NCBI GenBank assembly: GCA_046346965.1
Contig: JAXMHB010000004.1
Span: forward strand, 248,001 to 312,000
Origin: JAXMHB01 sp046346965
GTDB lineage: Bacteria > Pseudomonadota > Gammaproteobacteria > Xanthomonadales > SZUA-5
Reading direction: 5' to 3'
DNA length: 64,000 nucleotides
Shown piece after piece: positions 35,628 to 42,639 of this stretch. A model generated the notes under the pieces. It did not search any database and was not told the DNA's origin. It saw nothing but the letters and a program-made list of their open reading frames with translations. Both the position numbers and the translations under genes were made by a program. How positions within the stretch are numbered: the stretch's first letter is position 1; each line of letters opens with the position of its first letter.

Positions 35628-36622
35628 CAGTGCTCACCACCGAGTTCGGTGCGCAGGGCCTGGGCGTCGATGCCCTGCTCGCGCAGCCAGGCCACCAGCG
35701 CCTCGGTGCTGCCATGCGTGGCCCACACCCGGCGCGCGCCGGACTCGCGGATGCTGCGGATCAGCGCCGGCCAGTCGGCGTGATCGGACACCGCGAAGCC
35801 GCGGTCATAGCCGCGCCGCCGACGGTTGCCACGGATCAGCATCCAGCCCGAGGCGAAGGCGGTGGACGCGCCGGCAAAGCGCTTCATCCACGGCGACCCA
35901 GCCGCCGAGGGCGGCGCCAGGATCAACTCGCCGGCGTACTCGCGCGAGCGCGCCTGCTCGCTGACCGCCGGAGTGTCCGGCAGCGCGATGCCCTCGGCGC
36001 GGTAGAGCTCGACCAGCGGCACCATGGCGCCATGCAGATACACCGGCCGCTGCACGCGCAGCGCCAGTTCCGCCAGCAGCCGCTGCGCCTTGCCGAGCGC
36101 GTAGGCGTACAGCACCGCCGGCACGCGCTCGCGCGCACACTGCTCCCACCAGGCCAGCAATGCGGACACCGTGCGCTCCATCGGCTCCCAGCGGTAGCAC
36201 GGCAAGGCGAAGGTGGCCTCGGTGATCAGCGTGTCGCAGGGAATCGGCGTGAACGCGGCACAGGTGGGATCGGCCTCGCGCTTGTAATCGCCCGTGACCA
36301 CCCAGACCTCGCCGTCCACTTCCACGCGCACCTGCGCCGAGCCCAGGATGTGCCCGGCCGGATGCAGCGAGACGCAGGCATCGCCGAGCACAAACTGCTC
36401 GCCGTAGGCATGCGGGTGCACCAGCGCCGTAGCGCCCAGCCGGTGATTCAGCAGCGAGAGGCCGGCGCGGCTGGCGTGGTAGACGCCCGAGCCACTGCGG
36501 GCGTGATCAGCATGCCCATGGGTGATCACCGCGCGCGCCACCGGACGCCAGGGATCGATGTAAAAGTCGCCCCGCGCGCAGTACAGACCTTCGGGACGCA
36601 GCTGGATGATCGGCTCGCTCAT
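35627..36622 (-). CDS. Ligase-associated DNA exonuclease (MBL/beta-CASP fold)
   Basis: 331 residues, MBL-fold nuclease related to mRNA 3'-processing factor CPSF73 and SNM1. RAVITHGHADHARSGSGVYH (HxHxDH metal motif) near residue 35, SLHPAGHILGSAQVRVE, VVTGDYKREADPTCAAF with metal-binding Asp, and the C-terminal FAVSDHADWPALI His plus WATHGSTEALVAWLREQG. Such proteins form a repair module with the downstream ATP-dependent ligase; translational overlap confirms pairing. Starts at the ATG MSEPIIQLRPEGLYC. Confidence 0.92.
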   Translation of the reverse strand: MSEPIIQLRPEGLYCARGDFYIDPWRPVARAVITHGHADHARSGSGVYHASRAGLSLLNHRLGATALVHPHAYGEQFVLGDACVSLHPAGHILGSAQVRVEVDGEVWVVTGDYKREADPTCAAFTPIPCDTLITEATFALPCYRWEPMERTVSALLAWWEQCARERVPAVLYAYALGKAQRLLAELALRVQRPVYLHGAMVPLVELYRAEGIALPDTPAVSEQARSREYAGELILAPPSAAGSPWMKRFAGASTAFASGWMLIRGNRRRRGYDRGFAVSDHADWPALIRSIRESGARRVWATHGSTEALVAWLREQGIDAQALRTELGGEH

Positions 36623-36730
36623 GCCTGCATTGTGCCAAGGACGCCGGAGGCGCGGGTCAAGGCCGCGTGGGCATGACTTTCGACCCGTGTCCAGCGCTGA
36701 GTCAGTAGCCGAACATTCAATTCCCGCTGA

Positions 36731-37426
36731 ATGCTGCGTATCGCCATGAATGCACGAGTCGCTCTGAATCGACGCAAAGCCCCGGAATTGCTGGACGAAC
36801 GCGCCATCACGCCGAAGGAACTCAAGCTGCTGGCCGAGCCCAGCCGCGAGTTCATCTACCAGGCGCTGGTGGCGGAAGCGCGCACGGCCTCGGAACTGGC
36901 AACGCTGATGGATTGCCCCACCACCCGCCTCTACCACCATCTCAAACTGCTGGAGAACGCCGGCCTGATCCTGGTGGTGGCCGAGCGTCTGGTCTCCGGC
37001 ATCGTCGAACGACGTTATCGCGCGGTGGCGCGCCGCCTGCGCCTCGATCGCCGCGTGTTCGGCGTGGCCGATCCGGAGCAGCAGCAGCTGGCCTCGATCC
37101 TGGACTATGTGTTTGATCGCGCACGCGATGAGATCGAACGCAGCGCCACTGCCGGGCGCATCGACCTCGGCCAGCAGCCGCCCGCGCCCAGCGCACTCCT
37201 GTGTTATCGGCATGTGCTGAAGCTGACGCCTGCCCAGCGCGACCGGCTGCAGCAGCAGCTGCGCGAGCTCTACGCCGAGTACGAACAGCTGAGCGCCGAT
37301 CCAGCGCCCGAGGGCGAGTTTTACGGCATGGTGGTGGCCGCCTATCCCACCGAGTTGCGTGCCGCCGATGAGCCCAAACCACGCGGCGCTCAAGGCAAGC
37401 GCGGCCCGCGCGTGGTGCGCCGATGA
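36731..37426 (+). CDS. ArsR-like winged-helix transcriptional regulator
   Basis: 231 residues. The DNA-binding region (about 30-95) reads LLAEPSREFIYQALVAEARTA, SELATLMDCPTTRLYHHLKLLENAGL, and VAERLVSGIVERRYRAVARR, an ArsR/MarR-style winged helix with the recognition helix at TTRLYHHLK. A helical C-terminal domain follows, with no metal-binding Cys motif seen. No clear ribosome site; ATG at 36746 is an alternative. The stop overlaps the next start as ATGA, so the regulator and the M50 protease are made together and may be linked in function. Confidence 0.83.
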   Translation: MLRIAMNARVALNRRKAPELLDERAITPKELKLLAEPSREFIYQALVAEARTASELATLMDCPTTRLYHHLKLLENAGLILVVAERLVSGIVERRYRAVARRLRLDRRVFGVADPEQQQLASILDYVFDRARDEIERSATAGRIDLGQQPPAPSALLCYRHVLKLTPAQRDRLQQQLRELYAEYEQLSADPAPEGEFYGMVVAAYPTELRAADEPKPRGAQGKRGPRVVRR

Positions 37427-38589
37427 ACTCGGTGCCGGAGGTCGACGATCGCTCCCCGATGGCGGGCCTGCGCCGCACGCTGCAACCGCGCAAGATTCTC
37501 GGTCTGCTGCTGCAGATGGCCATTGGCGCGGTGGTCGGGGCGCTGCTGGCAAAGACACTGCTGAGCGGCGGCGCGCTGGCGCCGGCGGGCGCATCCAAGC
37601 TGGGCGTGGTGCTGCTCGCGCTGCTCGGCCTGATGCTGGCCTTCCCGCTGCAGATTCTGGTGCACGAACTGGGGCACGCGCTGCTCGGCGTCTGGCAGGG
37701 CGGCACGCTGCTGCGGATCGTCGTCGGTCCGTGGCGCTGGGAACGCCGGCGCTCCGGTTTCCACTACAGCAAAGCGCGTTCGCTTGCCGGCATCGGCGGC
37801 TTCGCGCAGACGGTGATGCCGGCCGACCAAGGCTTCCGCGCCGCGATGAGCTGGATGTTGCTGGGCGGGCCGCTCGCCAACCTGCTGACTGCCGCGGCTG
37901 CCTACGCCGTGATGATCTCGCCCGCGCCATGGCCATTGCGAGTGCTGGCGATCGGCCCGGCCCTGATCGGTCTGCTGCTCGGGCTGGTCAACCTGATGCC
38001 TTTCGCCACCCGTGGTTTTCTGAGTGATGGCGCGCACTTGCGCAACCTCTGGCGGCGTCTGGCGCAATCCGAGCGGCAACAGCGCCTGATGCGGCTGGCG
38101 CGCGCCAGCCTGGACGGTCGGCGCCTGCGCGAGCTCGATCCGCAGGATCTGGCGGCGCTCGATCCAGCGCAGTTGAGCGGCGCCGAGCGCTTCGGCGGCG
38201 TGCTGCTGCATGCATCGGTGCACGCTGATCGCGGCGAGATCGAGCCGGCGCGGGCGCTGATCGAAACCGGCTTGGCTGAATGGGACCAGTATCCCGATGG
38301 ATTTCGGCAATCGCTGGCGGTGCTGGCCGCCGGATTCGCCGCGAGCGTGGACCGCGATCCGCTACGCGCCCGCGCCCTGCTCGCCCGCGCCGAAGGCGGC
38401 CTGCTGGAACCCTTCCAAACAGCCCTGGTGGAGGCGCAAATCGCGCATCTCGAAGGTCGACTGGCCGAACGCGACGCGGCGATCGCCCGCGTACGTGCGT
38501 CGCTGGCCGACACCCTGTATCGCGGCGATGTGGCGGTGGTGGAGGACGCGCTGGCGGCGCTGCAGGCCGCGCCCGGCGCGCCGGCCTGA
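37423..38589 (+). CDS. M50-like site-2 metalloprotease family membrane protein
   Basis: 388 residues. After an N-terminal helix (ILGLLLQMAIGAVVGALLAK) comes a second helix holding the zinc motif HELGHALLG (HExxH) near residue 85. SWMLLGGPLANLLTAAAAYA near residue 145 and LLLGLVNLMPFATRGFLSDG match the third-ligand region of M50 proteases (NxxPxxxLDG, here NLMPFATRGFLSDG). A soluble helical C-terminal half (210-388) looks repeat-like and may be a protein-interaction region. Coupled to the upstream winged-helix protein. Intramembrane cleavage of a regulator is possible but inferred. Confidence 0.78.
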   Translation: MNSVPEVDDRSPMAGLRRTLQPRKILGLLLQMAIGAVVGALLAKTLLSGGALAPAGASKLGVVLLALLGLMLAFPLQILVHELGHALLGVWQGGTLLRIVVGPWRWERRRSGFHYSKARSLAGIGGFAQTVMPADQGFRAAMSWMLLGGPLANLLTAAAAYAVMISPAPWPLRVLAIGPALIGLLLGLVNLMPFATRGFLSDGAHLRNLWRRLAQSERQQRLMRLARASLDGRRLRELDPQDLAALDPAQLSGAERFGGVLLHASVHADRGEIEPARALIETGLAEWDQYPDGFRQSLAVLAAGFAASVDRDPLRARALLARAEGGLLEPFQTALVEAQIAHLEGRLAERDAAIARVRASLADTLYRGDVAVVEDALAALQAAPGAPA

Positions 38590-38640
38590 GGCCGCGCGAA
38601 CGCCACTGCAGCCGAGCGTAAAGGCTTGCACGCGGGAGCC

Positions 38641-38705
38641 TGCCGTGGACCTTTGCCGGCCCGGCGCGTGGTTATGATGGGCGCGTATCGCATCCGGGGG
38701 CGACC
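38641..38705 (+). promoter_or_regulatory. Possible promoter and ribosome-binding site of the wsp operon
   Basis: TATGAT at 38673-38678 resembles a sigma-70 -10 box about 28 bp before the wspA start; no good -35 box is seen at 16-18 bp. GGGGGCG just before the ATG (38706) is the ribosome site. The 116-bp gap before wspA is the only non-coding DNA for the seven-gene operon. Confidence 0.3.
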
Positions 38706-40358
38706 ATGGCACGCGGCGAGTCTCATCTGGCAGCTAGGCTGTCCTATTTCGTTGGCATTTTCCTGCTGCTGTTCGCCGGCTTTGCCACGCTGGCCTGGCG
38801 CACGCTGGATCAGGTGCGGGTCAACGGGCCGATCTACGACGAGATCATCCAAGGCAACAACCTGATCGCCGACATCCTGCCGCCGCCGCAGTACATCATC
38901 GAGTCCTATCTGCTGGTGTTGCGGCTGAAGGACGAGAGCGATCCGGCCGAAATCGCCCGACTGATCGAGAAGGGCAACGCGCTGCGCGTCGGCTACGAGA
39001 ACGGGCAGGAGACCTGGAAGCGCCAACTGGCGGATGGCGAGTTGCGCAACATGATGACGGTGACCGCGGCGCGCGCCGCGATGGACTTTTATCGCCTGCG
39101 CGACGACGAATATCTGCCGGCGCTCAAGGCTGGCGAGCGTGATCGCGCGCTGGCGGTGCTGCAGCGCATGCATCAACGCTACGAGGCACACCGCTTTGCC
39201 ATCGACGAGGTCACCAAGATGGCGGAGGCGCGCAATCAGGCCGCCGAGGCACGCGCCGACAGCGTGATCAGCGCGCAATCGACGCTGCTGGCGGTGCTGG
39301 CGCTCGGCATCGTGCTGGTGGTGGTGGTGATGGCGTGGTTTGCCCGCCGTGCTGCCCAGTTGCTCAGCCAGCGCGTCTATCTGGCCTCTGAAGTCGCCGG
39401 ACGCGTCGCCCACGGCGATCTGACCACCGAAGTTCCCAGCACCGACGATCAGGATGAGACCGGCAAACTGATCACCGCCATCGGCAGCATGACTCAGAGC
39501 CTGCGCGGGTTGGTGATGCGGGTGAAGCAGGCCTCGGTCGAGCTGATGAGCACCGCCACCGAGTTTGCCGCGACCAGTCGCCAGCAAGAGGCTACCGTGC
39601 AGGGCTTCGGCGCCTCGACCAACGAGATCGCCGCCGCCGTCAAGCAGATCGCCGCGACCAGCCAGGAACTGCTGGCGACGATGGAGGGCCTGAACGCCGT
39701 CTCCGGTCAAACCGCCGATCTCGCCGAGCAGGGTCAATCCGGATTGGCCAATCTGGACAGCACGATGGACCGGCTGGCGCATGCCGCCAACGCGATGGCC
39801 GCGCGCTTGGGCGCCATCCGTGAGGAGGCCGCCGAGATCACCGGTGTCGTCACCACCATCTCCAAGGTGGCGGACCAGACCAATCTGCTGTCGATCAATG
39901 CCGCCATCGAGGCGGAGAAGGCCGGCGAACAGGGCCTGGGATTCCTGGTGCTGGCGCGCGAGATCCGCCGACTGGCCGATCAGACCGCGGTGGCGACGCT
40001 CGACATCGAACAGATGGTCAAACAGATGCAGACGGCGGTCTCGGCCGGCGTGATGGAAATCGACCGTTTCGCCGAGGAGGTGCGCAGCGGCGTTGGCACG
40101 GTCGCGCGGGTCGGCGGCCAGTTCGGCCAGATTATCAGCCAGGTCAAGACAGTGTCGGAGCGCTTCGACACCGTCAATCACGGCATGCGCAGCCAGTCCC
40201 AGGGCGCGCGCCAGATCGGAGAGGCGATGGGCCAGCTGTTGGACGGCGCCCGCCAGACTTCGGTGTCCTTGCGCGAGTTCAACGCGGCCACCGAGAGCTT
40301 GCGCGACGCTGTCACCGTGCTCAAGCAGGAAATTGCCAAGTTCAATCTGGGGAACTAG
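38706..40358 (+). CDS. wspA: Methyl-accepting chemotaxis protein WspA
   Basis: 550 residues: TM1 (LSYFVGIFLLLFAGFATLAW), a periplasmic sensor region (about 35-190), TM2 (LLAVLALGIVLVVVVMAWFA near 200), a HAMP region (LASEVAGRVAHGDLTTEVPS), and a long cytoplasmic coiled coil. Its hairpin tip is EITGVVTTISKVADQTNLLS followed by INAAIEAEKAGEQGLGF, then REIRRLADQTAVATLDIEQM. The tip and the TAVATLDIEQMV flank closely match Pseudomonas WspA, the surface- or envelope-stress sensor that activates WspE. Inner-membrane protein; methylation by WspC and demethylation by WspF are expected. Confidence 0.95.
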   Translation: MARGESHLAARLSYFVGIFLLLFAGFATLAWRTLDQVRVNGPIYDEIIQGNNLIADILPPPQYIIESYLLVLRLKDESDPAEIARLIEKGNALRVGYENGQETWKRQLADGELRNMMTVTAARAAMDFYRLRDDEYLPALKAGERDRALAVLQRMHQRYEAHRFAIDEVTKMAEARNQAAEARADSVISAQSTLLAVLALGIVLVVVVMAWFARRAAQLLSQRVYLASEVAGRVAHGDLTTEVPSTDDQDETGKLITAIGSMTQSLRGLVMRVKQASVELMSTATEFAATSRQQEATVQGFGASTNEIAAAVKQIAATSQELLATMEGLNAVSGQTADLAEQGQSGLANLDSTMDRLAHAANAMAARLGAIREEAAEITGVVTTISKVADQTNLLSINAAIEAEKAGEQGLGFLVLAREIRRLADQTAVATLDIEQMVKQMQTAVSAGVMEIDRFAEEVRSGVGTVARVGGQFGQIISQVKTVSERFDTVNHGMRSQSQGARQIGEAMGQLLDGARQTSVSLREFNAATESLRDAVTVLKQEIAKFNLGN

Positions 40359-40361
40359 CCG

Positions 40362-40805
40362 GTGCTGGCGCTCGCCTTCCGCGCTGGCGATGCCGATCTG
40401 GCCCTGGCGGCCCGCGATATCGTCGAGGTGCTGCCGCGCGTGCCGCTGCGCGCGCCGGTGTTGGCGCCGCCGGCAGTGATCGGATTGCTGTCATTTCGCG
40501 GCACGCTGACGCCGGTGGTGGACCTGTGCCTGTTGGTCGCCGGCCGTGCGGCCGCGCGCCAACTCGGTAGCCGGATCATCGTCGCCAGCATCGGCCAGGG
40601 CGCCAGCGCGCGCTGGGTGGGCCTGCTGGCCGAGGACATCTGCGAGTTGGTGGACAGCACGCAACTGGCGCAGGGCTTGAATCTGCCCGAGCACCGCTGG
40701 CTGGGCGCGCACTTGAGCGATCAACCCGGCATGCCGCAACTGGTCGAGCCCGCCGAGCTGTTGCCGGAGGCCCTGTTGGCGCTGTTCACGCGAGAGCCGG
40801 CATGA
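40362..40805 (+). CDS. wspB: CheW-like coupling protein WspB
   Basis: 147 residues, one CheW/SH3-like domain linking the receptor WspA to the kinase WspE. LALAARDIVEVLPRVPLRAP, GLLSFRGTLTPVVDLCLLVA and GLLAEDICELVDSTQL are the family strands. Start is GTG at 40362, preceded by GGGGAAC and three bases after the wspA stop. Its stop overlaps the wspC start as ATGA. Confidence 0.93.
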   Translation: MLALAFRAGDADLALAARDIVEVLPRVPLRAPVLAPPAVIGLLSFRGTLTPVVDLCLLVAGRAAARQLGSRIIVASIGQGASARWVGLLAEDICELVDSTQLAQGLNLPEHRWLGAHLSDQPGMPQLVEPAELLPEALLALFTREPA

Positions 40806-41989
40806 GCTACGACGCGCTGATCGAGCGCCTGCAGCAGGAACTCGGCCTGGATCCGGACTCGATCGGCGCGCTGACGCTGCGTCATGGCATTGATGAGGCC
40901 CGTGCGGCGCTGGACTGTGCCAGTGTCGCCGAGCTGTACACGCGCACCTGCACCAACGCGGCCGACTGGCACCGTTTCATTGATCTGATGGTGGTGCCGG
41001 AAACCTGGTTCTTCCGCGTGCCCGAGCAGTACGCCGATCTGGTGCGCCAGGTGCGCGCCATCGAAGCGCGTCCGCTGCGCATCCTCAGCCTGCCCTGCTC
41101 CACCGGCGAGGAGCCCTACTCCATCGCCGCCAGCCTGCTGGAAGCCGGCTGGGCGCCGCAGCAGTTTGACATCCTGGGCGTAGACGTCTCCGAGCAGGCC
41201 ATCCAGACCGCACAGCGCGCCGTCTACCGCCCCAGCAGCCTGCGTGGCATGGCGCCCGGCCCCTGGATCGAGCTCGACGCCGGCCAGGTGCAACCGGTAG
41301 ACGCAGTACGGCGCAGCGTGCGCTTTTTGCGCGCCAATGCGCTGAGCGAGCATGCGCTGCCGCCAGGGCTGCGCTTTCATGCGATTTTCTGTCGCAACCT
41401 GCTGATTTATCTAGACGCTTCCAGTCGCGCTCGGCTGCTGGACCTGCTCATTGCGCATCTGCAGCCAGGCGGGCTGATCTACGCCGGCCAGGCCGAGGCG
41501 CTGGCCAGCATGGATGCGCGGCTGTGCCCGGCGGTCGGCTATGGCGCGTTGACCTACGAACTTGCGGCACCACGCGCACCCGTCCCGGCCGCGGCTGCAC
41601 CCGCGCCCCGGCAATACGCACCGACGGCGATCCCCCAGGCGCCGCGTCCGGTCAGTGCCTCGCGTGCGCCAGCACCGGCCGATCCACTGGCGCAGGCGCA
41701 GGCACTGGCCGATCGCGGCGAGCTGGCGGCGGCCCGCGCGCAGTGCGAGCAATGCCTGCAGCAGACGCCGGAATCGGCCGAGGCCTGGTATCTGCTCGGC
41801 ACCATCGAAATGGCCGCTCGCCGGCTGGAAGCCGCGGAGGCCGCGCTGACCCGGGTGAGCTTTCTGCAGCGTGATCATGCCGGCGCCCTTGAACAGCGCG
41901 TCGCGCTGGCGGAGGCGCAGGGGCGCGCGGGTGAGGCGGCGCAATTGCGCGCGCGCCTGCAGCGACTGGCCGGAGTGAGCGCGCGATGA
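40802..41989 (+). CDS. wspC: CheR-type receptor methyltransferase with TPR domain, WspC
   Basis: 395 residues. CheR methyltransferase (about 1-250): WHRFIDLMVVPETWFFRVPE, the SAM-binding LSLPCSTGEEPYSIAASLLE, DILGVDVSEQAIQTAQRAVY, FHAIFCRNLLIYLD and GGLIYAGQAEAL. A Pro/Ala linker leads to a C-terminal tetratricopeptide region (about 300-390: ALADRGELAAARAQCEQCLQ, AEAWYLLGTIEMAARRLEAA), as in WspC. It methylates WspA glutamates to raise kinase output. Overlaps both neighbours by 4 bp. Confidence 0.94.
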   Translation: MSYDALIERLQQELGLDPDSIGALTLRHGIDEARAALDCASVAELYTRTCTNAADWHRFIDLMVVPETWFFRVPEQYADLVRQVRAIEARPLRILSLPCSTGEEPYSIAASLLEAGWAPQQFDILGVDVSEQAIQTAQRAVYRPSSLRGMAPGPWIELDAGQVQPVDAVRRSVRFLRANALSEHALPPGLRFHAIFCRNLLIYLDASSRARLLDLLIAHLQPGGLIYAGQAEALASMDARLCPAVGYGALTYELAAPRAPVPAAAAPAPRQYAPTAIPQAPRPVSASRAPAPADPLAQAQALADRGELAAARAQCEQCLQQTPESAEAWYLLGTIEMAARRLEAAEAALTRVSFLQRDHAGALEQRVALAEAQGRAGEAAQLRARLQRLAGVSAR

Positions 41990-42639
41990 ACGATCAGGCG
42001 CGCATCGACGCCCACTGCTGGCGCAGCGTCGGCGTCTATGGTGGCGATCACAGCTGCGAGCGCCTCGCGGCCGAGGTGCATTGCCGCAACTGCTCGGCCT
42101 TTCGCGGCGCCGCACGGCAACTGCTGCGGCGCGAGATCGAGCCCTTGCCGCCGCTGTCAACAGCGCTGGCCGAACGCACCCAGGACGATGTGCGCAGCGT
42201 GCTGACCTTCAGACTGGGTCAGGAATGGCTGGGCCTGCGCTGCGACCACATCAGCGAGGTGGCACCCGCCCATCTGCCGCGGCGCATCGCCCATCGCGCC
42301 GATGGCCGGGTCGAGGGCCTGGTGGCGGTGCGCGGCGAGTTGCATCTGTGCGTGGCCCTGATCGAAGTGCTCAGCCTGGGCCCGCGCCAGGCGCTCCACG
42401 ACGAGCGCGCGCGGCTGATCCTGCTGGCGCCCGAACAGGCGGCGCCGATCGCCTTCCGTGCCTCCGAGGTACTCGGTCTGCAGCCGGTGCGTCCCAGCGA
42501 AATCGAGGAAGTGCCGGCGACACTGCCCGCAGCGCTGGCACGCTGTCTGGCTGGCGTGGTGCGCACCGAACGCGGGCGTCTGGCGCTGCTCGACGATCAG
42601 GCGGTGCTCGCCGCGCTGGAAGAGGCTTTGTACGGATGA
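41986..42639 (+). CDS. wspD: CheW-like coupling protein WspD
   Basis: 217 residues; a second CheW domain (about 65-215: VLTFRLGQEWLGLRCDHISE, RVEGLVAVRGELHLCVALIE). The N-terminal 65 residues carry a cysteine-rich segment, DAHCWRSVGVYGGDHSCERL then HCRNCSAFRGAARQLL. This Cys-bearing extension is characteristic of WspD and separates it from WspB. It could bind metal, but that is not shown. Overlaps wspC and wspE by 4 bp each. Confidence 0.93.
   Translation: MNDQARIDAHCWRSVGVYGGDHSCERLAAEVHCRNCSAFRGAARQLLRREIEPLPPLSTALAERTQDDVRSVLTFRLGQEWLGLRCDHISEVAPAHLPRRIAHRADGRVEGLVAVRGELHLCVALIEVLSLGPRQALHDERARLILLAPEQAAPIAFRASEVLGLQPVRPSEIEEVPATLPAALARCLAGVVRTERGRLALLDDQAVLAALEEALYG

Noticed and set aside
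42081..42635. 1032-residue version of WspE starting inside wspD
   Set aside because: It would overlap most of wspD; the ATG at 42636 gives the standard 4-bp overlap.
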